DNA of 64,000 bases, from NCBI GenBank assembly GCA_027625915.1, contig JANTQA010000047.1, positions 2,542,001 through 2,606,000 of the forward strand, given 5' to 3'. The translations under genes were made by a program, and so were the position numbers. This DNA is from Anaeramoeba flamelloides. Taxonomy: Eukaryota; Metamonada; Anaeramoebidae. A model generated the notes under the pieces. It saw only the letters and a program-made list of their open reading frames with translations, was not told the origin of the DNA and did no database searches. How positions within the stretch are numbered: the stretch's first letter is position 1; each line of letters begins with the position of its first letter. Below, piece by piece: positions 34,301 through 44,529 of this stretch.

Positions 34301-37300
34301 GATCCAAAATGAGGAATTATAACTGGTGATTTTTGAACAAATGAAACAATATGAGATGCTATTTATTTTTTGAACTCGGGATCTAACTCGTCGAAACAAA
34401 AAACAAACCATACATTTTTAACCAAAACAACTAATTTGTTATTTTTTAAAGAAGCTTTGAAGAACTTGTTCTTGAAAGGATCTTTTTCTCCCAATGGAGT
34501 TATTGAAAACATTGAAGTTAAATTTTAGATTTTCATCATTGGAGACAAAACTTGGTTTAAATTTTACACAGAGACAAACTAGATCGTCCATCCTTTCAAT
34601 GAGATCTATTTCCTCTTTTATTCCCCGTTTGCCAGCCAATTCTCGAAAACGATCAAACTTAAAAGCCTGCATGCACCTGGCGTTATTGACTCTGGCTATT
34701 TTTGAACATTCCTCTAAAATTTCTTGACTTGAAATTGTAAAAAAAAATGTTTTTATTTTAATTTTTTTTTCAAAAATTAGTTTGTGTTTTTTTCTTCTTT
34801 TGAAATTTTTTATTAATGGCCTCTTTACTCTTTTTTTGAAGAAAAAAGAGAACAAATATAATTTTTTTATTATTTAAAAATGATATCACTTTTTTTTCGA
34901 AATGAGAAAAAAACAATGTTTGTATTTAGACATTGTTTTCAATAAAGAAATGAAAATTATTTCTTTTTCCAAACATTCCCCAAATTATTAAGAACTTTTT
35001 TTTTAGTTTTTCTTGAACAAGTATTTTGGTCCCTTGAACCAAAATATGTATTCAATTGGTTTGAAATTGAGACATTCGTTAATCTCAGTGTTATCAATTA
35101 AACAATGTTGCAAATTTTTTTTTTTAAATTATCGTTAAACAACTTTAAATATCATATTTTAAAGTTAATTTTTCTTAGTAAAAGACTTTTTATTTTACTT
35201 TTTAGAATTGGAAATAAGAAGATCAGAAAATTTTCAAACTTTGTCTAATAATACAAGGAATTCTTAAAATCTTTCCACAACAACTACAATACTATCTTAA
35301 ACTTTTAAGAGTTCTAATCTCTTTCTGATCTGTAGTTATCAAAAATTATTTACTTAAAATTTCACAAAGAAAAGTTTATTTTTAAAAAAAATTAAATAGC
35401 ATATATATTGGAATACTCTGATAAAAATGATTCTGAAAACAAGAATATTTCTTAACACGGAAATCAAAAAATAATTATTTTTTCGAATTTTTTTACCAAA
35501 ATTTATTCACGGCCAACTATACTAGTTTGAGAGTATGTTGGAAGATATATAAAATTTTATTATTCATTGATGTTTACACAAGATTTTCAACAATAATTTT
35601 TAATCGGAATATAAAATTCACAATATATAACAACGGTTTAAAAAGGGTAAAATTATTGTGTAATCATTTTGTCTTATTTTTTTTTTATTTTTGTGACGTA
35701 ACACTCCAAAATGTTCTATTTTTGTAATTTTGATAATTTCAAAGATTAACTCAATAATTATAAACAAATAAACCCAAAGATCGATTATTTTTTTTTCCTT
35801 TGTTATGAAGTTTTTTTTTTTCAATGTATTTTCTGATCTGTGTAGAAATAATTTGTCAAAATAATATATTATTTAAAATAAAATCAAAAAAACGGAATTT
35901 TTTAGCAAATGATCTAGATTTCTAGACAAATTTAAGTAAGATATTTTGTAGCTATGAGATCTGAATATTGATGGTTCAACCTTTAAATTTGTCGAGAAAT
36001 GTAGATTTTTTTCTGAAAATTTTTAATTTTTTCCAAATACAAGGATCATTATTAATCGATGAAGATCAACGTTTTGTACTATTTTATGAATTGAATTTTT
36101 TTAGAGGTTTGGATCAATGAAGCACTAATATGATTTGCCTTCAATACTCGCAGACTTTGGTTTAGACTTCTCCATCTAGACACTAATCCTTTAATAATGA
36201 AATACTAGTAAATTAAAAATTTTCTCATTTTTTGACTTATTGTTCTGATCATTAGAAATTGTAAATTTGAAAAGGAAACCAGTTACAATATTTGGGTTCA
36301 ACAAAATAAAGAGTTGACGTAAAATTCATTTTTTTTTTTTTTTTTTTTTGTTTAACTTGTTATTTCAATTCAAGAATGCTTAAAACATTATTTTTGGACT
36401 TCTATCCTTAAATAATAGATATAAAAATAAATAAATTGAATAAAATTTAATTTCAAATCAAAGTTATTGATTGATAGTGTGAACAAGAATTTTCTTTGAG
36501 AGATGTGAAATGAAATGAAATAAAATGAAATATGTGGCATGAAGCAAAATATGCCAAAGGAAACAAGAAAGAAAAAAAAATTAAAAAAATATAAAAGAAA
36601 ATTCAATTTAATTCTTTTTAATAAATTACCTTTAAATATTCCCCAACTTCTTCAAAAATTAAGTGCTGGAACTCTTGAGGCTCGTGTTGAATATAGTCTT
36701 CGTTTTTGTTCCAACCAACAGTCTCTAAAAAACGCTTTGGCTTGAAGGATTTGTGAAAAAATTGTAATTTATAAAACAAATGCTGTAGGGCTAATGTCAA
36801 ATTTGAAAAACGGTTAATACTCATATTGGGCTTTATTAGATTTAGTGAATATAATTTTTTCCTAAAGGGTGCAATATGAAAGAGCATTTGCAAAATAGAG
36901 TTCATATAAAACGTTGTCCCAGTTGTTTTAATTCCAATCATATTTGTTTCAACTTTAGAATCGTATTTTAATGAGAGGTGTGTTTGGTAATATAAATCCT
37001 TTTTTAATGAGATGTCAAAGTTGATGATTAAGGATCCATTGTTTTCTTCAAGAATAAGGTTTAATTGTTCTTCGTGTGTGACAGATCGAAATCCCCAATC
37101 CTGAAGTTTATGTGAAAAAAAATTATGAGCAGCTGTTTTTTTGTGAAGGTTGAATTGATTTTTAAAAATTAATAAAAAAAAAAAAAAAGAAGGAATGAGT
37201 TAACAATCGCAAAGAGAAAAAGACTAAAAGTGTTAATTGAAGATTACAAAAATCTAAAAATAGAATTCAATTTTTCAAATAAAAATCTTTTTTTTCTTTT

Positions 37301-39175
37301 AGAAAAAGCCAAAATTTCAAACAAGTCGACAATTTTTTTTTTTTTTTTTTTTCAACCATAATTCTTTTGTTTTTATTTTTTTTTCAAACTTAACTCTTTG
37401 ACTTTGTGTCATAAGATCTCTTTGATTGATTTTTCAAGAACACAATTTTTTGTTCATTCAAAACAAAAAATCAATTGATAAAAAAAAAAATTTATTCATT
37501 GACTAACATTTCAGACTATTTAACCTTGTTGAGAAGAATTTTAATTAACAATGATCTTGTTCGATCAAAAACAAGAAAAAATGAAGGGTATTTTAATCAG
37601 ATTTGAAAAGAAAAACTTTTTCATTAAAAAAAGAAAAGAAAAAAAAAAAAAAATGAATTCCAAAAAGATCTTATTGGTTTGAGAGGTACTAAAAAGAAAT
37701 TTTGCTTTAAAGTCTGAACATTCCCCAGATGAAAAAAATTAAGTAAAAAAAAAACTTTTTTGATTCTTTTTCCATTTACTTTTTTTGAGTTTTCCTTATT
37801 GTTTCTCTCAAAGTTTGAGTTTTTTTTTTTTTGATTTTTTTTAATTAAAAAGTAGAGAAAAGAAAAATAATCGTAGTGTGGTTCTAATTCAGGTAAACAA
37901 AGTACCAAAGAAGAGAAATGGTATTGGAAATTTAACTTCTTTGTGTCTACAATCTACTTGTACTGGGTTTAATTTCTGAAGAGTATGGTAATAATAATTT
38001 GTGTTGGGATCAACTTCTGTCAAGTAAGGTGTTATGATGATGATGGTGATCCGGATATTTACGGTATAATTAACATAAAAGGGAACAACCAACAGCCAAT
38101 TCCACATACAGGAGTACAAAAGAAAACTTTTATAAAGTTTTTGCTTTTTTTTGTTATTTTTTTTTATTTCTTTTTTTTCTTTTGCTTTTCTTTCTCTTTT
38201 TTGTCTTTGTACAAAAATAAAATTTTTTCTTTTCGTTTTTTTGAAAGAAAAGAGATCCTACGAATATAGTCTTGGACTCATTATCTCTAGAATCAAAAAA
38301 CTCGAAATAAATTTTGAGTTTCGGGGGTCGGCTTGGTTTTTGTTAATTTGAGAAATAAACCGAAAATTTTATTTAATTTTTGGTTTATTTCTCAAATTAT
38401 AAAAAACCTAACGTGAAGTGCCGTAAAGTGCCTATCTTTTCCAGAATTTAAAAGAATTGAGTTAAATCTTTGATTTTATTCAATTCTTTTGGATTCTGGA
38501 AAAGCTAACGGAGGTTTTTTTTACTTTTTGTTTTTGTTTCGAAAATCAATAGATTTTCGTTAGGTTTTTTTGAGGTTTTCTATTTTATTTGTGAAGTGTT
38601 CTAGGTTTTTTTTACTTTTCGAAATAAACAGAAAATTTAGTAAAATTTTCGGTTTATTTCAAAAAGTAAAAAAAACCTAGAACACTTCACAAATAAAATA
38701 GAAAACCTCAAAAAAACCTAGAACACTTACTAATCAAAACAAAAATTAAAAAAAACCTAACAACAAAAAAGTTTAATTTTGTCGAATTACCTCTCTTCGA
38801 TAATTTTTAAAAAAAAAAAAAAAAAAAAAAACTTTTTTTAAAAAAAAAAAAGAAATAAGACACACTTTTGGAAATGTTATTTTGTTCATCCTTTTCACTA
38901 ATAATTGAAAACTTGAAAGTGCAATATACTTGCCAATAGGGTTTGGAATTCTCTGGTTGGTATGTTCTTAAAAAGATTGAAATTACATCAGCATTTAGGA
39001 TGATAAACTGCCATTTGTATTTATTTTGGAATGTCACTGTTGGGCTTACTATCTGTGTATTTTTCTTGCTTAGTTCTTGGAAATCAACTATTTTCCATTG
39101 ATAACTCACCTTCTCTGTGCTTTGGTTTAAAATTGTTGTTTCTCCAAACACAACAGATTCTTCTTTTAAGCTCAT
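28369..39175 (-). CDS. USP7: USP7-like protein with all catalytic-triad residues replaced (pseudo-deubiquitinase)
   Basis: Five exons on the minus strand: 38866-39175, 37132-36630, 32267-31858, 31711-31515 and 30464-28369. They join in phase to a 1,171-aa protein with no stop (human USP7 is 1,102 aa). Residues about 20-165 are a MATH/TRAF domain (VSYQWKIVDFQELSKKNTQ, FFSHKLQDWGF). Residues about 168-480 are the USP fold (MIGIKTTGTTFYMNSILQ, VYLVGDNKY, VLVHSGIEATGYYYLFLN, ERNYGG, YMLVYIRR). From about 480 to the end are the USP7 ubiquitin-like (HUBL) domains with two Lys/Glu/Asn-rich inserts. The nucleophile Cys is Phe178, the general-base His is Tyr420, the Asp is His439, and the oxyanion Asn is Thr173. 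The final residues KPIIIEKN align with the USP7 C-terminal activating peptide (KAIKIHN in human). It should bind ubiquitin or substrates without cleaving. Intron sizes are 1,733, 4,362, 146 and 1,050 nt. An unmarked pseudogene is the alternative, but intact frames and splice phases argue against it. Confidence 0.88.
33030..33600 (+). repeat. Dispersed repeat family C, copy 2
   Basis: Matches 63505-64000 from its first base (TCCAATTCAAAATTTTT, ATGTTAACAAT-ATTTATAAAT, ATTGATCGATCAAATGGTTA). Its distal part matches 15625-15990. It lies in the sense of the plus strand inside a USP7 intron, antisense to that gene. Confidence 0.75.
34439..34727 (-). CDS. Unassigned terminal exon-like ORF nested in the USP7 intron
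   Basis: An acceptor-like TTTCAAG at about 34728-34734 (plus coordinates) precedes a frame that runs to a TAA, giving about 95 residues. It contains QEILEECSKIARVNNARCMQ, FKFDRFRELAGKRGIKEEID and LIERMDDLVCLCVKFKPSF, then a Ser/Asn/Phe-rich tail. Composition and charge pattern are those of a real, helical protein rather than of the A/T-rich background. No start codon or upstream exon could be found on the minus strand. It could be the last exon of a nested gene, an alternative 3' exon of the USP7-like gene, or the remnant of a gene carried in by rearrangement. I do not recognise the family. Confidence 0.5.
35010..35125 (-). other. Short protein-like remnant in the USP7 intron
   Basis: A minus-strand frame ending in a stop codon reads HCLIDNTEINECLNFKPIEY followed by FWFKGPKYLFKKN. 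The residue mix is unlike the surrounding A/T-rich DNA, but it is too short to assign. It may be a relic of a mobile-element protein. Confidence 0.3.
35515..35725 (+). mobile_element. Possible integrase-core remnant (LTR or Polinton type), broken
   Basis: A short plus-strand stretch contains ILLFIDVYTRFSTI, which resembles the first beta-strand/DxxTRF region of retroviral-type (rve) integrases. Nothing else of an element (ends, capsid, protease, polymerase) was recognised around it. If real, it is an old, very incomplete fossil. The call rests on one motif. Confidence 0.25.
35830..36110 (-). repeat. Dispersed repeat family G, inverted partial copy
   Basis: The reverse complement matches the core of 50390-51010 and 53910-54550. 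Shared text includes GTTGATC, AATGATCC, AATTTTCAGA, AAATCTAC and ATCAATATTCAGA, then AAATTTGTCTAGAA. Confidence 0.6.
37880..38120. other. Unusually complex stretch in USP7 intron 1 with a degenerate 46-base tandem repeat
   Basis: Two related units at about 37965-38058 share TG-ACT/TTGGG, TCTG, AGTATGG/AGTAAGG and triplet AAT or GAT runs. The minus strand is open for about 76 codons but starts at no convincing position. It is not needed to complete the MATH domain, which joins well between the flanking exons. Function unknown. Confidence 0.4.
38335..38765. repeat. Hairpin-module repeat (family H), copy 2, with 158-bp palindrome
   Basis: This is a chain of inverted repeats in USP7 intron 1. 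A hairpin around AATTTGAGAAATAAACC lies at about 38345-38400. A second, around CCAGAATTTAAAAGAATTGA, lies at 38435-38505. A small GAAAATCAATAGATTTTC palindrome follows at about 38540-38557. A long palindrome at 38562-38719 is centred on 38640.5, with arms AGGTTTTTTTGAGGTTTTCT and complement. The repeated TTAGGTTTTTTT / AAAAAAACCTAG blocks delimit the modules. Confidence 0.85.
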
Positions 39176-41130
39176 TTGATTTTGCTATTTTATTATTTAC
39201 CAAAAATAAGAAAATATTTTGAAATTTACAAAAAGCGAAAAAAATGACAATTGAGTTTTGTATTTTTTACATTCTGAAGTTGTTGTGGTTAAATAGTGCA
39301 TATTTTGGTTTCACTATTTTTTACTCAATTGGTCAATAGATTTTTTGGATTTTCTAATTCTTGTTTTTCAAAAATTTACTTTATTTATTTGGTGACTTCT
39401 GTCTTTCATAAACAGTAAAAATAATTTGACAACTAACAACAATCAAAAAAAAGTATTACAAAGAATAGCTGTCAAAGGAAAGATTAAAAATTTCCAAATT
39501 TTGGTGTGCTTTGAAATTTTATGAAAAACAAAAAAATCACTTTTTGATCCAAAAAATTAAATGAACTTCTACAATAAATACTGACAGATTAAAAAAAAGT
39601 AATTTTTTTTTAACTATTTGTTCAATAACTTTCATTATATTTAGAATAATATTTATCCTCTCACAATAAGGTCTTGAATACTTCCAATGTCCTGAATTTG
39701 AAATTGCATTTCTAGACTTTGATTTTCAAACCTTTAGAAGGTAAATTAACCAATTATAAAAGGAGAAAATTGCCTTTCTATAACGTAAAATTGAAAACAA
39801 AAACCTTATTTTTAAATTTCAAAAAAATCTGATTGCTCATCATTCTTTAAAATGAATAAACATGCTGTTGATCATTACATTATATTCACCCGTTATAAAA
39901 GACTGGATCACCTCAGAAATAGTTTATATTTGAGAGATTTAAAATTTTTTACAAACGAGAAATTGGCTGTAAAAAGCAGTAAGAGGTCGAAATCTCAAAT
40001 TATTGTTAATTCAAAAAAGAAAATATTATTAAAGTGAAAAAAGGATTTTTTTTGATATTATTTAGGGAAAGGAATGCGGTTTCAGGATATAGTTATGGTG
40101 CCTTGGAGTAATGATGAGAAATTGTTTTTTATTGTTGAAAAATAATTTCTTAATTTTTTTTTGTATTTTTTTTTGTTTATTAATATTTTTTTTACAAATT
40201 TCTTATTATTTAATTCTCTTGTTAGAGACTTATAAATAGTATTAATGTTTAAAATATATTGAACAAAATTTTCCTTGATGTGAAAAAAAAGAAAAGAAAA
40301 GAAAAAAAAAAGGGTGGACCCTAGATTTGTGGAAACCTAACAAGTCTTAAACTCTAAATGGGAAATTGAGCACTTATACTTGATCGAATAACGTCATATT
40401 TTATGTTTTTTCCAAAATCTTATATATTTTTTTAAATAGATAATTGTATGGAATTTTTAACAGAATTTTTTTTTTGAATAGTAAGGGTTTTTTTTTATTA
40501 ATTAAAAGCTATTTCTTATCCCTATTCAAAATGGTTGATTGGTATTTAATTTTATAGGGAGTAAATCCCAACTTTTTTTTAATTATTTTGAAGAACAAAT
40601 AAGAAATAAACAGAATAATAATATCAAAGAATTGTTGATATATGTCTGTAAGCATACTAATTAATCAATAGATTTTCATAAGAATTGAAAAAATCAAATT
40701 CTTAGCACATATTGAGAAAAAAAAAAGAATAGTTTTTTTGCTCTTCTACTGGTATTTGAATAATAAAAGGAAACAATTTTCACTTCATTTTTCATACTTT
40801 TATTTCAGAAATAAAGTCCCCAAACGAATTTTGTTGGTATTTATGGTCTCTATTTGAATAAGTAAAAGAAAATACAGTGAAACTTTTCACAAGTATTAAA
40901 TAAATATTAGGATCAAATATAGAATAAAATTTTTATAGAAATCAATAGATTACTCAAAAATCATTTCCACAGTTTCAATAACATTAAAATAAGACGTTTT
41001 TACCAAGAAACTATTGGCCTTATAATAAAAAAAAATTTGCAACTGAATTATATATTAAAAAAAAAATCGGAAAAAAAAAACAAAAATGTAAAAAAATGAT
41101 TTCAAGTTGAAAATTTTTCAAATAAAATTT
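39176..41130. other. Upstream region of the USP7-like gene, no confident gene
   Basis: This should contain the USP7 promoter. A 61-codon ATG frame (39852-40037, MNKHAVDHYIIFTRYKRLDH...) has plausible composition and could extend to ERNAVSGYSYGALE if a 32-nt GT-AG intron (40034-40065) is real. That intron is much shorter than any other here and no homology is seen, so it is not called as a gene. The rest is A/T runs. Confidence 0.4.
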
Positions 41131-41134
41131 TTCT

Positions 41135-41650
41135 CTAAATATCCATACAAATCCTTTAAACATAAGTAATTTAATCATTATAGCCGGACCCCTTTGACTT
41201 GAAAATAGTTTATATATATATATATATATCCTTTAGAACTCCAAATATTCTAAATACCTTTCAAATAAAATTTTTAATTTGAATTGTTATGAAAGGAATA
41301 TAAGAGAACAAATTTATTAAAAATTATCTTAGAAAGTCAATAAATAATTAAAAATTTTATAGTTACATATATTAAAAAAAAGGTTGAAAAATTTACTTTA
41401 ATTTTTATGATTGTATTGTTTACTATAGAAATTTTGTAAAAAAAATTTTTTTTTTAAAATCTTTGTCAACACTCACAAAAAAATATTAGTAATAATGATT
41501 AAAACACATCATACTTTACTGGGTATTTTTTTGGGGAACTTTATACCCCCTAAAATTGACCTAAAATACTTTAATAAATAATATATTAATTACAAAAGAT
41601 ATTTTGACATCAGATAGAAAATTTGCTTTATCTGCTGATTACTATTCAAT

Positions 41651-41699
<49 letters not shown>

Positions 41700-42575
41700 A
41701 TTCTATAAATAATTAAAAAATGAAAAAAAAAAATGTAAATTAACTTTGAAAAACAAATAATTTTTTTTTTCAGAGTAAAATTTTGAAAAGTTTTTTCAAC
41801 ATATAATTTTTTAAATTTAAATTATTTGGCCAATAGTTCGAGTCAGATTAATATTTGTTTTTTTTTTAATTTTTCCTATTTATTAATTTTTGACTTTTTA
41901 AAATCTATACATAAAATAAACAATATTATTGGATAATTGACCATATATTAAAAATTATTTTTCAAGATCTGTATTAAATTTAGATTGAAAAATTCAAATT
42001 TTATCAAAGATTTTGTTCTAATTTTAACAAACAACAAAATTCAAAAAAAAATTCTACGTTTCGAAAAATATTTTATTATCTTTGAAGAATATTTAAAAGT
42101 TATTTTATTTTTTTAAATTTAGAATGATTACTTGATATTTTAAAAAAGTTTTTATTTGTTTAATTTCAATGTCATAAATGAAATTATTTTATAATTTTTT
42201 GTTTTGTAAATTATTTAGTATTCTCTAATTGTTTAAATAAAAGTTTAAGAAATTATTCATATTTAAATTTTAGTTCTGGCCTAAAGAAATGAATTTCATA
42301 TTTCTCTTGTTTCAATATTTATTAAATTTTATTTGAAAAACAAATACAAATTTCTCAGTAATAAATTTTTTTAAAATTTATTTATCATAAAATTAACAAA
42401 CTTTTTTGATGGCTATTATTAATAAATCAATGTATTAAGTTTTGGTTTACTATTATTGTAATAAAATTTCTTTATAAAATTAAAAAAAAATAAAAATCTT
42501 ACAAGAAAATATACAAAAATGAATATTTATTTATCTATTCTTTTCCAAGATCAAGTAGTTACATATCATAAAAAC
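41135..42575 (-). repeat. Dispersed repeat family D, copy 3 (inverted)
   Basis: Its reverse complement matches 24880-26310 throughout. Examples are TAGAACTCCAAATATTCT, ACACATCATACTTTACTG and ATTATTGTAATAAAATTTC. It includes an expanded AT tract at 41655-41696. Confidence 0.7.
41655..41696. repeat. (AT)n microsatellite, 21 units
   Basis: Uninterrupted AT dinucleotides over 42 bases inside repeat D copy 3. Confidence 0.98.
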
Positions 42576-43232
42576 AGAAACTTTTTTAAACAAAGCAAAT
42601 GGTACCTGTTAACTCACATCTGCTACAATTTTTGGACTAACTCTGCACTCTATTAAGCCCTAAGTGCTGAGTACCTCAACCAGTATCTTATTTTTCAGAA
42701 TAATCTTAATATCCACAAGAAAAACATAATCAATGTAAAATGCTTTCAAGACTTTTTGGAACTTTCAGTCCTAATCCTTTCAAATTTCAATATTCAGATC
42801 CTATTTCAACATTTTTTTAAAATTCAATTACTTATAAAAGTTTTTGGAACATACAAAATGGGAAAAAAGATCCAATTAAAAAATGTTTTCATCTTAAATT
42901 TTATTTGTTCTTCCTTTTCGAAATTCTTCCAATTAAAAATATTTGTTTGCTTCTTTCAAAAACCTGAAACTTTTTTTTGAGAAAACCAAAAAACAAAAAT
43001 GTGTGTAAAAGTTAAGTTTTTAAAAGTTTGTATTGATAAAAACTTTTAAAGAGAAAGTTGTTGAACTTGGATCTTTTAATTTCATTTCATAAATTGGGAC
43101 AACAACAAAGAAACAAAAAGCGTTCTGAAATAAAAAAAGTAAACTCAATTTTTGGATTTGATTTGTTCAGAAAATGAACAAGAGAATTCATTTTTAGTTT
43201 CTTTTTCAGCCTTTATTAAAATTTAATAACAA
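42576..43232. other. Upstream region of the NuoE gene
   Basis: Mixed A/T-rich sequence with a slightly more complex stretch at 42600-42720. No exon or tRNA-like structure was found. It presumably holds the promoter and 5' UTR of the NuoE-like gene. Confidence 0.45.
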
Positions 43233-44134
43233 ATGCTCTCTCTTTGTCAAAAAACAATTTCAAAAATCGTTAGTACACCTGTTCTTAACAAACGTTTTTT
43301 AACGTCAATTGTAAGTCCTTTCCTTGCTTGATCCCAAAATTTTTTTCTTCTTCATAAAGATCCATATTTGAAAATAAAATCAAACAACAAACTTTTCTAT
43401 GAATTTTTTCTTCGTTAACCTTTCTTTTCAACGCTTCCCACAAAATAACGCCTCACAATTCCCCTTGAAAATAAATCAAAACCAATAATAAACAAACTCT
43501 CATCAACAAACAAACCTTGATTTAGTTTGAAATGGAAAAAACGCCATTTGACTTCACCCAAGACAACTATAAGAAAATTGACAAGATCCTATCCAAATAC
43601 CCAATTAAACACAAAAAAAGTTCAATCATCCCATTGCTTCACTTAGCCCAAGATCAAGAAGGTTATGTCCCAGAATCTGCAATGGTTAAAATTGCATCAA
43701 TTGTCTCTTGCCCTGTCTCAAAGGTCTTTGAAACGTTTACCTTTTATTCAATGTTCCGTTCCAAGCCCGTTGGAGACCATGTCATTGAAATATGCACAAA
43801 CCTTTCTTGCACGCTTCGCGGCGCTGATCAAGTTTTAAACGCAATCCAAGACAAATTGGGAATCAAAATTGGCGAAACTACAGAAGATAAGAGATTTACT
43901 TTATTAGAGGTTGAGTGCCAAGGCGCCTGTGCGACAGCACCTGTCGTGGTCATTGATGGGAACTACTATGAAGATCTTGAAGTAAGGTCAATTAACAGCA
44001 TCCTCAGAGACTTTGCTCGCGATGTTGTACCAAAGCCTGGCAACCAATCAAACCGAAATGGCCCAGAGCCAATGGGCGGCAAAACCACTTTAAAGACCGA
44101 ACCCTGGGCTCAAAAAATCCGCTCCGATCTTTAA
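43233..44134 (+). CDS. nuoE: NADH dehydrogenase 24-kDa subunit (NuoE/NDUFV2-like), organelle-targeted
   Basis: Two exons, 43233-43310 and 43526-44134 (228 aa). The 215-nt intron is GTAAGTCC...GATTTAG, phase 0. Exon 1 is a targeting presequence only: MLSLCQKTISKIVSTPVLNK followed by RFLTS, basic, Ser/Thr-rich and without acidic residues, with Arg placed for peptidase cleavage. The mature part is the thioredoxin-fold [2Fe-2S] protein. Cluster ligands are CTNLSC and, further on, CQGAC. The C-tail with EPMGGKTTLKTEP matches eukaryotic NDUFV2 proteins, which points to mitochondrial descent rather than recent bacterial transfer. In anaerobic protists this subunit pairs with the 51-kDa NuoF to oxidise NADH and feed ferredoxin or hydrogenase in hydrogenosomes; no NuoF or hydrogenase lies in the window. 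Coding GC is higher than the flanks. Firm call; organelle type inferred. Confidence 0.95.
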
Positions 44135-44529
44135 GGATCTCTTTTCCCATCGACACACATTAGTAGCTTACAATCGCCGTTTTCATTTAAAAAATCTTTT
44201 TTTTCGTATTATTTCGACAATTATTAACATTGTTTCCTTTTTTTTCATTTATTTAGTATTACCAAAGCTCTCATTTATTTAATTTATTTGTTTGCTTTTC
44301 TTAGACATTAGTATTTTTTTACTTTTCTGAAAAAAATTTGATTTTTCTCTTTGAAAGGTTGCTCCAATGAAAAGTAAAAAATAGGAAATAAAAATTCCTC
44401 ATAATCACCATTTTTCTTTTTTTTTTATTTATTATTTTCGATTATTTAAATAATAGGATATCATTGTCATAAATGAAAAAAAACATTTTGGTCTGTCTTA
44501 GAGCCAGTGGTGAATGTAATTTTTGAATA

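Larger units (their letters stand above)
32268..36629 (-). other. 4.36-kb second intron of the USP7-like gene
   Basis: Spans from the donor GTAATTTA after ...EVGEYLK to the acceptor ATTAAAG before DEIDDLFKGKV. It is far longer than the other introns of this gene and is packed with foreign material: repeat C copy 2, a 97-codon exon-like frame at 34439-34727, two short protein-like remnants near 35.0-35.7 kb, and an inverted copy of repeat G. The rest is A/T runs. Confidence 0.8.

Noticed and set aside
37889-38119. 76-codon minus-strand frame in USP7 intron 1, considered as an extra exon
   Set aside because: The flanking exons already join into a complete MATH domain in phase; the frame has no good splice sites and overlaps a degenerate tandem repeat.
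39852-40110. Two-exon small gene MNKHAVDHY... to ...SYGALE
   Set aside because: It needs a 32-nt intron, much shorter than any other here (123 nt or more), and the protein is not recognisable. Kept only as a remark on the intergenic region.
42600-42720. More complex stretch considered as a tRNA or other RNA gene
   Set aside because: No T-loop consensus (GGTTCRANNCC) and no cloverleaf pairing could be found.
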